Positions 1 through 7,808 of a stretch of DNA of 35,754 nt are shown piece after piece. Source of the DNA: Candidatus Methylomirabilota bacterium (GTDB lineage Bacteria > Methylomirabilota > Methylomirabilia > Rokubacteriales > CSP1-6). The number at the start of each line of letters is the position of its first letter. Position 1 is the first letter of the stretch. The notes below the pieces were generated by a model, which made no database searches, had not been told where the DNA came from, and worked only from the letters and a program-made list of their open reading frames with translations. Location: positions 1 through 35,754 of the forward strand of contig DASYTI010000102.1 of NCBI GenBank assembly GCA_036002485.1, read 5' to 3'. The translations under genes were made by a program, and so were the position numbers.

Positions 1-344
1 TCCGTGCTGAAGCCGTGCTGGCGGACCTCGGTGCACAGGGTGTCGCGGCCCGCTCGACAGAACGGGCAGCGACCGCAGGTGAGGTAGAAGTTGACGATGA
101 CCCGGTCGCCGGGGGCGAAGCCGCGCACCTCGGGGCCCACCTCCGCCACTTCCCCCGCGATCTCGTGGCCCATGATGAGCGGGATGACGCCGAGCCCCAT
201 TTTGTTGGCTCGAATCTTCACGTCGGTGCCACAGACGCCCACATGTCGCACGCGAACCAGGGCCTCGTGGGGCGCGATCGCGGGGGTGGGGACATCCTTG
301 GCGATGAACGGCCCCCCGAATTCTTCAAGCACCAGAGCTCGCAT
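1..344 (-). CDS. Zinc-dependent alcohol dehydrogenase, N-terminal part (cut by window edge)
   Basis: Reading leftwards from an ATG at 344, the frame stays open to the window edge for about 114 residues, so only the GroES-like N-terminal domain is visible. It carries the catalytic-zinc signature CGTD near residue 38, the GHE motif near residue 60, and the structural-zinc cysteine cluster (CGRCPFC followed by a fourth Cys about eight residues on). The family consists of NAD(P)-dependent medium-chain alcohol, polyol or threonine dehydrogenases; the visible part does not fix the substrate. It diverges from the SDR gene at 465 with about 120 bp between them, so the two could share a regulatory region. 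The family call is secure and the substrate is unknown. Confidence 0.9.
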   Translation of the reverse strand, partial: MRALVLEEFGGPFIAKDVPTPAIAPHEALVRVRHVGVCGTDVKIRANKMGLGVIPLIMGHEIAGEVAEVGPEVRGFAPGDRVIVNFYLTCGRCPFCRAGRDTLCTEVRQHGFST

Positions 345-464
345 GTGGTCTCCTCCACCTTGGCGATGAAGCTTGGCGATCAAGACCCCTCGACGATCGG
401 GTTGGGCTAACATAGCGCCCGGTGCGGCGCCTGGGAAGAGGTCAACGATCCGCGAGGGGATGCC

Positions 465-1316
465 ATGGGGATGCTGGACGGGAAGACAGTCTTGGTCACC
501 GGCGCGAGCCGTGGCATCGGCGCGGAGATCGCGCGGCTGTTCGCCGCGGAAGGCGGGCAAGTGGTCTGCGTCGCGCGCACGCTGCGCGAGGGCGACCATC
601 CGCTGGATGGCTCACTCGACACCACGGTGGCGGCTATCCGCGCGGCCGGCGGCACCGCTCATCCCGTCGCCGCCAATATCGCGGAGCCGGCCGAGTGCGA
701 GCGGCTCGTGCGGGCGGCGCGCGAGGTCTACGGCCCCGTGGACGTGCTCGTCAACAACGCCGCCCTGACCTACTACGTTCAGATCAAGGACTACCCGGTC
801 AACAAGTGGATGCGCTCATGGGCCGTCAACTTTCACGCGCCCTTCCTCCTGAGTCAGCTCACCCTCGCCGACATGATTCCGCGTCGAAGCGGGGCCATCG
901 TCAATATCTCCTCGGGCTCCGCCATCGGCCCCGGCCGCGGGCCCTACGCCGATTCCGCCGCGGGCGCCCGGGGCGGCACGTGCTATGGCGCCGAGAAGGC
1001 GGCCCTCGAGCGCTTCACCCAGGGGCTGGCCTCCGAGGTCTATCAATACGGAATCTCGGTGACGAGCGTGGCCCCGTCCCAGGTCGTCCCCACGCCGGGC
1101 ACCGTCTATCACCGGCTCGTCAAGGACATGCACGATCCGCGCGGAGAGCCGCCCCTCCTCATGGCCCGCGCGGCGCTCCTCCTGGCCACCGAGCCGCTCG
1201 ACAAGGTCACGGGCCGGGTCACGTATAGCCAGGCGCTTCTTCGCGAGTTCGGCTGGATCACGGAAGCGCGGGGCCGCGGAGTCGAGACCAGAGGCAGCGG
1301 TTATTCCGAGATCTAG
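465..1316 (+). CDS. SDR family NAD(P)-dependent oxidoreductase
   Basis: A 283-residue classical short-chain dehydrogenase. It has the Rossmann glycine motif TGASRGIG (residues 12-19), the NNAA motif (97-100), the catalytic Ser at about 150 (NISSGS) and the Tyr174/Lys178 pair (YGAEK). The insertion between Ser and Tyr (residues 152-172, Gly/Ala-rich) is somewhat long. A GAGGGGAT-type ribosome binding site lies just before the ATG at 465; the ATG two codons later is an alternative. The gene ends 12 bp before the MetE-like gene and is probably co-transcribed with it. The substrate cannot be deduced; the family reduces or oxidises carbonyl/hydroxyl groups in the cytoplasm. Confidence 0.93.
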   Translation: MGMLDGKTVLVTGASRGIGAEIARLFAAEGGQVVCVARTLREGDHPLDGSLDTTVAAIRAAGGTAHPVAANIAEPAECERLVRAAREVYGPVDVLVNNAALTYYVQIKDYPVNKWMRSWAVNFHAPFLLSQLTLADMIPRRSGAIVNISSGSAIGPGRGPYADSAAGARGGTCYGAEKAALERFTQGLASEVYQYGISVTSVAPSQVVPTPGTVYHRLVKDMHDPRGEPPLLMARAALLLATEPLDKVTGRVTYSQALLREFGWITEARGRGVETRGSGYSEI

Positions 1317-1328
1317 CGAGGACGCGCC

Positions 1329-2606
1329 ATGAGGACCAGCAGCCGGTGCATCATCACGAGCCATGCGGGAAGCCTCCCGCGCCCGGACGATCTGATCGAG
1401 CTCAATCGCGCGCGGCAGGCGGGGGAGTCGCAGGACGAGGGCGGCTACCAGGCGCGACTCGGCGCCGCCGTCCAGGAGGTCGTCCGGCGCCAGCACGACG
1501 TCGGCATCGACGTGCCGGGCGATGGCGAGTACGGCAAGGCCATGGGCCAGCGCGTGAACTATGGCGCCTGGTGGAGCTACTCCTTCCAGCGTCTGGGCGG
1601 TCTCACCCTCGGGACGGAGCTGTACCGCCTGCCGCCTCAGCGCTCAGAGCCAGGTCGGGTCAGGCTCACGAGCTTCTCGGATCGTCGGGATCGGCAGCTC
1701 TTCGGCGCCGCCTACGCCGATCCCCATGCGGGGGTCTCGACGACGCCGGGCGGCGGCCCGGGCATGCGCATTCCCGTCTGCACCAGTCCCCTCACCTACA
1801 CGGGCCAGGCGGCCATCAGGGCCGACATCGAGCACTTCAAGAGCGCGCTGCAGGCGGCCGGCGTCGAGGAGGGCTTCATGACCTCGATCGCCCCGGGCAG
1901 CGCCTCCCGGATCGGCAACGAGCACTACAAGACCGAGGAGGAATTCATCTACGCCTGCGCCGACGCCATGCGCGAGGAATACAAGGCCATCGTCGACGCG
2001 GGGCTCGTCCTCCAGCTGGATGATCCCGCCATCGCGGAGAACTGGGACATGGTCAACCCGGTGCCCCCGGTCAACGCGTACCGGAAGTTCTCCATGATCC
2101 GGGTCGAGGCGCTCAACCATGCCTTGCGGGGATTGCCGCGGGAGCGGATCCGCTTTCACCTGTGCTGGGGCAGCTGGCATGGGCCGCACGTCACGGATAT
2201 CCCGATGCGTGACATCGTCAAGGTGATGCTGGCCGTCAACGGCCAGGCCTATTCGTTCGAGGCCGGCAACGTCCGCCACGAGCACGAATGGCGAATCTGG
2301 AAGGACGTGAAGCTGCCGGATGGGAAGATCCTGATCCCTGGGGTGGTGAGCCACGCCACCAATGTGGTGGAGCATCCCGAGCTGGTGGCCGATCGCATCG
2401 AGCGCTTCGCCAAGCTGGTGGGGCGGGAGAAGGTCATCGCGGGTACCGACTGCGGCCTCGGGGGGCGCGTCCATCCCCTGATCGCCTGGGCCAAGCTCGA
2501 GTCGCTCGTGAAGGGCGCCGCGCTTGCCACGAAGCGCTTGTGGAGCCGGGGGCGAGTTAAGGCCGGACGTCGACGCGCGCGAACTCGTCGGCCACGTCGG
2601 ACCTGA
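1329..2606 (+). CDS. Cobalamin-independent methionine synthase-like (MetE C-terminal family) methyltransferase
   Basis: A 425-residue protein matching the catalytic half of MetE. It starts with the SHAGSLPRP segment typical of this family. Zinc-ligand positions are all present: His277 and Cys279 (FHLCWGSWHG), Glu311 (SFEAGN) and Cys375 (GTDCGLGG). It lacks the duplicated N-terminal half of true MetE, as do the many short archaeal and soil-bacterial homologues, whose methyl donor and acceptor are mostly uncharacterised. It follows the SDR gene by 12 bp. The last ~20 residues are Arg-rich and lie antisense to the end of the convergent TPR gene (50-bp overlap). The usual family end would be near RLW at about residue 405, so this tail looks like an extension into neighbouring DNA. 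Confidence 0.9.
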   Translation: MRTSSRCIITSHAGSLPRPDDLIELNRARQAGESQDEGGYQARLGAAVQEVVRRQHDVGIDVPGDGEYGKAMGQRVNYGAWWSYSFQRLGGLTLGTELYRLPPQRSEPGRVRLTSFSDRRDRQLFGAAYADPHAGVSTTPGGGPGMRIPVCTSPLTYTGQAAIRADIEHFKSALQAAGVEEGFMTSIAPGSASRIGNEHYKTEEEFIYACADAMREEYKAIVDAGLVLQLDDPAIAENWDMVNPVPPVNAYRKFSMIRVEALNHALRGLPRERIRFHLCWGSWHGPHVTDIPMRDIVKVMLAVNGQAYSFEAGNVRHEHEWRIWKDVKLPDGKILIPGVVSHATNVVEHPELVADRIERFAKLVGREKVIAGTDCGLGGRVHPLIAWAKLESLVKGAALATKRLWSRGRVKAGRRRARTRRPRRT

Positions 2607-3603
2607 CCGCCTTCACGGCAATGATGTCGACCTCGCTCCCACTGGCGTCCCCCTTCTGCCGCTTGGCGAGACCACGCCCGTAGAGCGACCGCAGGGACTT
2701 GGGATCGAAGCGGAGGGCCGCATCGTAGTCGGAGATCGCGCGATCCGGCTGACCGAGCTTGAGATGGACGAATCCTCTCGCCTCCAGCGCGTCGGCAGAG
2801 GCCGGCTGCAAGCGTAGCGCCTCATGGCAGTCCGCCAGCGCCGGGGTCAGCCGTCCGGCCAGGGCGCGGGCCCAGCAGCGAGCGGTCCATGCCGTCGCGT
2901 TGCTCGTCTCCAGTCGGATGAGCTGGTCGAGGTCGCGGATGGCCCGATCGTGCTCGCCCGTCACGGTGAAGACGAGCCCCCGGTTCTTGAGGGCCAGCGC
3001 ATAGCTCGGGTCGAGCCGGATGGCCTGATCGAAGTCCTGGACCGCCCGCTTCAGATCGCCCTTGTTGCGATAAGCGTAGCCGCGATTGTTGAAGGCGGCC
3101 GCGTGGCTCGGGTCGAGCCGGATGGCCTCGTTGTAGTCCTGGATCGCCCGGTCGAGCTCGCCGCGGCCGCTGTAGGCATTGCCCCGGTTGCTGTAGGCGA
3201 AGGTCATGCCGGGATCGAGGCGGATGGCCTTGTCGTAGTCCTGGATGGCGCGCCGGGGCTGGGCCTTTCGGCTATAGGCGGTGCCGCGGTCATTGTAGGC
3301 GAGCGCGTACTCGGGATCGAGTCGGATGGCCTCGTCGTAGTCCTGGATGGCGCGATCGTACCAGCCCTGGATCCGGTGGGCCGTCGCGCGGTTGTAGAAG
3401 GCGGTGGCGAGGTGCTCCGCCGGCTCGCGACCCGACCTGATCACGGACGTGCAGCTTCTGATCACGAGATCGATCGACGCATTGTCCTTTCCCATGCACC
3501 AGCGCCACTCCTTCGAGAGCTCGGCGCCGGCCGGAGCCGCGAGCAGCATCATCGCGGCCAGAACCATGATCGATCCTCTGAGCGCTCTGGACCTGAGATG
3601 CAT
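2557..3603 (-). CDS. Secreted tetratricopeptide-repeat protein
   Basis: A 348-residue protein with a signal peptide (basic start, hydrophobic run, cleavage after APAGA near residue 27), then two Cys in a short N-terminal region and about eight TPR units from roughly residue 64 to 330. The units repeat the pattern NRG-x-AY-x(7)-RAIQDYDEAIRLDP with few changes, suggesting recent internal duplication. The ATG at 3603 is chosen because TGAGG lies 5 nt upstream and the signal peptide then begins cleanly; GTG at 3627 or ATG at 3621 are possible. TPR arrays are protein-interaction scaffolds and no partner is evident. The C-terminal segment (about 20 residues, ending DVADEFARVDVRP) looks like a normal family end, so this side of the convergent overlap with the MetE-like gene seems authentic. 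Confidence 0.88.
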   Translation of the reverse strand: MHLRSRALRGSIMVLAAMMLLAAPAGAELSKEWRWCMGKDNASIDLVIRSCTSVIRSGREPAEHLATAFYNRATAHRIQGWYDRAIQDYDEAIRLDPEYALAYNDRGTAYSRKAQPRRAIQDYDKAIRLDPGMTFAYSNRGNAYSGRGELDRAIQDYNEAIRLDPSHAAAFNNRGYAYRNKGDLKRAVQDFDQAIRLDPSYALALKNRGLVFTVTGEHDRAIRDLDQLIRLETSNATAWTARCWARALAGRLTPALADCHEALRLQPASADALEARGFVHLKLGQPDRAISDYDAALRFDPKSLRSLYGRGLAKRQKGDASGSEVDIIAVKAVRSDVADEFARVDVRP

Positions 3604-3895
3604 GATCGCCTCAGACCGCATCGCCACCGGGGATTTTGAGGAGAGATTTCACCGTCGGCCTCCCACATGCGCAGGGCAGGAAATGCTTCATTTCCGCAAC
3701 CGCCGTGCCAAGGAAGGCAACGTTTGGAAAGCAGACACTTGGCGGGAGCGCCATGCCCCTCATTTCCGAAAGCGGAAAAAAGGCCGACACCCAGCCTGGC
3801 CGCCAAAGTTTGTCACCCTCCGAGTTGCCCTCACTCCCGCGGAGTGTTAGATGAAGGCGGGTGAACAGGAGAGGCAAAGAGGGGGCGATCGACCC
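3604..3895. other. Divergent intergenic region (TPR protein / amidohydrolase)
   Basis: About 290 bp between divergent genes; it must hold promoters for both directions but I see no convincing -35/-10 pair. It contains two small dyads: a 7-bp stem with 3-nt loop at 3679-3695 (GGAAATG/CATTTCC) and a 6-bp stem at 3763-3778 (TTTCCG/CGGAAA). The octamer CATTTCCG occurs at 3689 and again at 3762, which could be a repeated binding site. Neither dyad has a T-run in the right place to be a terminator. No credible gene lies here. Confidence 0.4.
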
Positions 3896-5116
3896 ATGCG
3901 ATGCGTGCTGACCAATGCGACTCTCATCGACTGCGTCAATCCGCGGCCGATAGCGTTCGCCAGCGTCACCATCGAGGACGGGCGCATCGCGGAGGTGCTC
4001 GACGCGAGCCGGTCACCGGACACGCGCGGCGCCGAGGTCATCGATCTGGGCGGCGCCTCCCTCCTGCCCGGGCTCTGGGACGTTCACATCCATCCCGACT
4101 ACCTGGCGGCCACCGGCGCCTCCCCCGTCGAGCAGACGGTCATCTTCGGGCATCGGCTGATGGAGGCCTTGACGGAAAGCGGGGTGACGGGCGTGCGATG
4201 CGCGGGTGCCGCGCATTTCATGGATGTCGCGTGGAAGCGAGCCTTCGAGAGCGGGCAGTACATCGGCCCGCGGGTGTTCGCGGCCGGCTACTTCCTGACC
4301 ACCACGGGCGGTCACTTCCTGACCTCGGGTCACGCGCGGGAGTGCGACGGACCCTATGGCTTCGTGCGCGCCATCCGCGAGCAGATCAAGAATGGCGTCG
4401 ATCACATCAAGCTGAACCTCACGGGCGGTATCATGGGGCCCTCGTGGGACCGACACTGGCAGTCTTTCCTCCTCGATGACGAGCTCGAGGCCGCCTTTGC
4501 CATCTGCGGCAAGCGCGGTTACCGGGTGATGGCGCATGCTGCCAGTCCGGAGGCGGTGCGGGCGGCCGTCCGTCTGGGCGCGCACAGCATCGAGCACGGC
4601 TACCTCATGGACCAGGAGTGCATCGACGGCATGCGGGCGCAGGGGACCTGGTATGTCCCCACCCTGGCCATCTCCCACCTGACTCCGGACCAGGCCAGCG
4701 ATCGCTGGGAGAAGCGCTGGGTGGAGCAGCGAGATCTTGCCCAGGATCTATGTCACCGCGCGGACGCCGCAGCCGCCGAGCATCGCGGATGGTTTCAGCA
4801 GGCGCTGGCCGCGGGCGTCAAGATGGCCCTCGGCTCGGATATCCGGCCGCTGAAGGAGGCCGCTCTGCTCGAGCTGGGACTCTGGGTGAAAGATGGCGCG
4901 ACACCATGGCAGGCCCTGCTGGCCGCCACCCGACACGCCGCCGAGCTCTGTGGGGTGGGCCATGAGCTGGGCACGGTAGAGCCCGGCAAGCTCGCCGACC
5001 TGATCGTGGTGGGCGCGAATCCCTTGGACGACATCGCCAACCTGCGCCAGCTGCGGCTGGTCTTCAAGGAAGGGCGCATCGTGTCCGACAAGCGCGCCGG
5101 CGCCGCTCGCTCCTGA
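3896..5116 (+). CDS. Amidohydrolase family protein (imidazolonepropionase/prolidase-like)
   Basis: About 406 residues of the metal-dependent amidohydrolase superfamily. The N-terminal beta-sandwich is followed by the HxH motif (His64/His66 in DVHIHP), a Lys at 172 (HIKLNLTGG) in the bridging-lysine position, His214 (MAHA), His234 (SIEHG) and the catalytic Asp315 (GSDIRP). The C-terminal strand set contains the usual GTVEPGKLADLIVV segment. Members hydrolyse cyclic amides, dipeptides or related C-N bonds in the cytoplasm, and the substrate cannot be fixed here. ATG 3896 (MRCVLTNATLID) is preferred because family members start at this strand. An upstream in-frame ATG at 3851 has a GGAG six bases before it and remains possible. 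Confidence 0.92.
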   Translation: MRCVLTNATLIDCVNPRPIAFASVTIEDGRIAEVLDASRSPDTRGAEVIDLGGASLLPGLWDVHIHPDYLAATGASPVEQTVIFGHRLMEALTESGVTGVRCAGAAHFMDVAWKRAFESGQYIGPRVFAAGYFLTTTGGHFLTSGHARECDGPYGFVRAIREQIKNGVDHIKLNLTGGIMGPSWDRHWQSFLLDDELEAAFAICGKRGYRVMAHAASPEAVRAAVRLGAHSIEHGYLMDQECIDGMRAQGTWYVPTLAISHLTPDQASDRWEKRWVEQRDLAQDLCHRADAAAAEHRGWFQQALAAGVKMALGSDIRPLKEAALLELGLWVKDGATPWQALLAATRHAAELCGVGHELGTVEPGKLADLIVVGANPLDDIANLRQLRLVFKEGRIVSDKRAGAARS

Positions 5117-5147
5117 CCCGAGGATGCGCCGGAAATCTGATGTGAAT

Positions 5148-5234
5148 CCCTCTCCCCCATCGGGGGAGAGGGTAGCAGTTCGAGCCGAGAGGCTCGCCTC
5201 GAGCGACGAGGCGAGGGCTGAGTAAATGGGGGAG
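5148..5234. repeat. REP-like multi-hairpin intergenic repeat
   Basis: Three perfect hairpins in tandem: an 11-bp stem with 3-nt loop (5148-5172, C-rich arm then G-rich arm), a 6-bp stem (5181-5196, CGAGCC/GGCTCG) and a 7-bp stem (5195-5213, CGCCTCG/CGAGGCG). In addition CTCCCCCAT (5152-5160) is exactly complementary to ATGGGGGAG (5226-5234), giving an outer inverted repeat that bounds the element. No T-run follows, so it is not a classic terminator, though it may stabilise the 3' end of the amidohydrolase mRNA. The C-rich/G-rich palindrome style resembles dispersed REP/BIME elements; copy number in this genome cannot be seen from one window. Confidence 0.7.
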
Positions 5235-5276
5235 CATCTATCGGTCGAAATAGTCAGCGACGAGAGGAAGGGGCAC

Positions 5277-7442
5277 ATGAGGACGACCAGAGCGCTGTAT
5301 CTCGGGATGATCGCGTGCAGCATCGGCGTGCTTGTGGTCGCCGGCCAGGCCCGGCTGAGCGCGCAGAGCACCGATCCGGCGATCCGTATCGGCGACAAGG
5401 ACCTCGGCGGCGTGGTGACCAGCTCGAAAGGGCCCGAAGCCGGCGTCTGGGTCATCGCAGAGACGACCGACCTCCCGACCAGGTTCGCCAAGATCGTGGT
5501 CACCGATGATCGCGGGCGCTACGTCCTGCCAGATCTTCCGAAGGCGAACTACAGCGTCTGGGTCCGCGGCTACGGGCTCGTCGACTCGCCGAAAGTCCGA
5601 ACCGCCCCCGGCAAGATCGTCGACCTCAAGGCGTCCGTGGCCCCGAGCCCGGCGGCCGCGGCCGAATACTATCCAGCCATCTACTGGTATTCCATGCTCA
5701 AGGTGCCGGACAAGAACGAGTTCCCCGGCACCGGCCCGAGCGGCAATGGCATCCCGGTGGCGCTCAAGAGCCAGGCGCAATGGCTCGACGTCGTCAAGAC
5801 CAATGGCTGCTACACGTGTCACCAGCTCGGCAACAAGGCGACACGCACGATTCCGAAGGAGCTCGGCGACTTCGCCTCCTCGAAGGAGGCCTGGGCCCGG
5901 CGCATCGTGTCGGGGCAGGCCATGACCCAGATGACCAACAACCTCGGCCGGCTCGACCCCAAGCGGGCCACGGAGCTGTTCGCCGACTGGACGGATCGGA
6001 TCGCGGCGGGCGAGCTGCCTCGCTCCCAGCCGCCGCGACCACAGGGCGTGGAGCGCAACATCGTCGTCACGCTCTGGGACTGGGCGGGCCCCAAGGACTA
6101 CCTGCACGACGAGATCTCGACCGACAAGCGCAATCCGAGGGTCAATCCGAATGGCTTGATCTACGGGACTCCCGAGGAGAGCAGGGATCTCTTCCCGGTG
6201 CTCGACCCGGTGAAGCACAAGGCCACCCAGGTGAAGATGCCGGTGCGTGATCCGAATACGCCCTCGTCGAAGGCGAACCCCATGGCGCCGTCGCCCTACT
6301 GGGGACCCGAGCCCATCTGGGACAGCCAGACGAGCATGCACAACCCGATGTTCGACGAGAAGGGGCGAGTGTGGTTCACCTCGCGCGTCCGTCCGCCCGC
6401 CGCCAATCCGGACTTCTGCAAGAAGGGATCGGATCATCCGTCGGCCAAGCTCTTCCCCGTCGAGCAGGCCAACCGGCATCTCTCCATGTACGACCCCAAG
6501 ACGAGGAAGATCACCCTGATCAGCACGTGCTTCCCCACCCACCATCTGGTATTCGCCGAGGATGCCAACAACACGCTGTGGACCAGCGCGGGTGGCCCGC
6601 AGAGCGGCGTCCTCGGCTGGCTGAATCGCAAGATGTTCGAGGAGACCGGCGACGAGGTGAAATCGCAAGGCTGGACGGCGATCGTCCTCGACACCAACGG
6701 CAACGGCAAGCGCGACGACTACGTCGAGCCCAACCAACCCGTCGATCCGGCGAAGGACAAGCGGATCGCGGCCGCCTTCTACGGCATCGCCGTGAACCCG
6801 GCCGATGGCACCATCTGGGGCACGGTCCTCGGATTCCCTGGCTACGTCATCCGCGTCAATCCGGGCCCGGATCCCGCGGCGACCGCGCTCGCCGAAGTCT
6901 TCGAGCCGCCCTTGCCGGGGTATGGTCCGCGGGGCATGGACATCGATCGGAATGGCGTGGTCTGGACGCCGCTCTCCAGCGGACATCTCGCCAGCTTCGA
7001 CCGGCGCCTTTGCAAGGGGCCGCTCAACGGACCGACGGCGACGGGCCAGCACTGTCCCGAGGGCTGGGTGCTCCATCCATTCCCCGGTCCGCAGCTCCAG
7101 GGCGTCACGGAGTCGGGCAGCGCCGAGGCGAGCTACTACACGTGGGTCGATCAACACGACACGTTCGGGCTGGGCAGGAACGTGCCGATGGCCACCGGCA
7201 ATGCCAACGAGTCGCTCATCGCGTTCGTGAACGGCGCGTTCGTCAACCTTCGCGTTCCTTACCCCATGGGCTTCTACGCCAAGTGGATGGACGGGCGCAT
7301 CGACGATCCAAGGGCCGGCTGGAAAGGCAAGGGACTGTGGTCGACCTACGCGACGAGAACGCCGTTCCACGTCGAAGGCGGCAAGGGGACCACCAGCAAG
7401 GTCGTGAAGTTCCAGCTTCGTCCCGATCCGCTGGCGCGATGA
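5277..7442 (+). CDS. Secreted carboxypeptidase-regulatory-like / c-heme / streptogramin-lyase-like propeller protein
   Basis: About 721 residues. A signal peptide (1-30) leads into a carboxypeptidase-regulatory-like beta-sandwich (about 40-120). A single CxxCH heme-c site follows (Cys178, Cys181, His182 in CYTCH), and then a long region (about 230-715) with spaced WFTSRV/LWTSAG/VVWTPLSSG-type strands resembling the Vgb (virginiamycin B lyase) beta-propeller. The most likely role is a periplasmic electron-transfer or redox-binding protein; true antibiotic lyase activity is not implied. ATG 5277 is chosen because AGGAAGGGG lies just upstream and the signal peptide then starts at residue 1; the earlier ATG at 5226 sits inside the flanking repeat. 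It is monocistronic as far as can be seen. Confidence 0.85.
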   Translation: MRTTRALYLGMIACSIGVLVVAGQARLSAQSTDPAIRIGDKDLGGVVTSSKGPEAGVWVIAETTDLPTRFAKIVVTDDRGRYVLPDLPKANYSVWVRGYGLVDSPKVRTAPGKIVDLKASVAPSPAAAAEYYPAIYWYSMLKVPDKNEFPGTGPSGNGIPVALKSQAQWLDVVKTNGCYTCHQLGNKATRTIPKELGDFASSKEAWARRIVSGQAMTQMTNNLGRLDPKRATELFADWTDRIAAGELPRSQPPRPQGVERNIVVTLWDWAGPKDYLHDEISTDKRNPRVNPNGLIYGTPEESRDLFPVLDPVKHKATQVKMPVRDPNTPSSKANPMAPSPYWGPEPIWDSQTSMHNPMFDEKGRVWFTSRVRPPAANPDFCKKGSDHPSAKLFPVEQANRHLSMYDPKTRKITLISTCFPTHHLVFAEDANNTLWTSAGGPQSGVLGWLNRKMFEETGDEVKSQGWTAIVLDTNGNGKRDDYVEPNQPVDPAKDKRIAAAFYGIAVNPADGTIWGTVLGFPGYVIRVNPGPDPAATALAEVFEPPLPGYGPRGMDIDRNGVVWTPLSSGHLASFDRRLCKGPLNGPTATGQHCPEGWVLHPFPGPQLQGVTESGSAEASYYTWVDQHDTFGLGRNVPMATGNANESLIAFVNGAFVNLRVPYPMGFYAKWMDGRIDDPRAGWKGKGLWSTYATRTPFHVEGGKGTTSKVVKFQLRPDPLAR

Positions 7443-7808
7443 GGGAACGCGAAGCGCCCGAGCCGGTGAACGATGTCAACGGAGACGGACGATGATCGAC
7501 TATCGCGGCATTGAGCAGCGGCTCGCGGAAGCACTGGGGCTCCGCCGGGTCGGCCCGCCCGGCCGCCTCCTTGCCCGGAATCATGCCAGGAGCTGGAATT
7601 GTTACCGCGTAGAGTCTTCCCGATCCTCACGCCCGGCCAGTCCGCTGGGCGGCGGCTGAAGTGGAACCTTTTGAAAAACGGCGCCTTGCCGTTTCGGCGA
7701 GTCGGCGAATCGGACTCAATCATCTGGCATCCATCTCGCAGGCGAGGCATGGTTCGAAAGCCACTGCTCGGGCCAGGTCAGGCTTGACGGAGGCGGAGAG
7801 GGAGAGAG
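7443..7808. other. Gene-poor stretch before the sensor kinase
   Basis: About 365 bp with no full gene. It holds a short open frame at 7492-7659 described separately, and a dyad around 7672-7690 (AAACGGC/GCCGTTT with a 5-nt loop) that lacks a T-run. The 3' part should contain the promoter of the hybrid kinase, but I cannot pick a convincing -35/-10 pair. The last bases are a purine-rich ribosome binding region (GGAG, GAGGGAGAGAG) in front of ATG 7809. Confidence 0.4.
7492..7659 (+). pseudogene. Possible DUF169-type gene remnant (N-terminal scrap)
   Basis: A 55-codon frame with GGAG about 8 nt before its ATG. Its first ~19 residues (MIDYRGIEQRLAEALGLRR) look like the beginning of DUF169-family proteins, which open with a short helix ending in LGLxRxPVAV. 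After LGLRR the similarity stops and the rest is low-complexity Arg/Ser/Gly sequence ending in a stop, so at most this is a truncated remnant. It lies 49 bp after the heme-propeller gene, where a second operon gene could once have been. The match rests on pattern memory over few residues and may be chance. Confidence 0.28.

Noticed and set aside
3763-3780. TTTCCG-AAAG-CGGAAA hairpin next to a run of A, considered as a minus-strand terminator.
   Set aside because: On the minus strand the T-run precedes the stem instead of following it, and no gene ends there.
5238-7370. Very long open frame (about 710 codons) on the minus strand opposite the heme-propeller gene.
   Set aside because: High-GC antisense frame: Arg/Val/Asp-rich sequence without motifs, while the plus strand has a signal peptide, CxxCH and propeller motifs.
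5277-7442. Annotation as virginiamycin B lyase.
   Set aside because: The propeller resembles Vgb only in fold, and the protein carries extra domains including a heme site that Vgb lacks.
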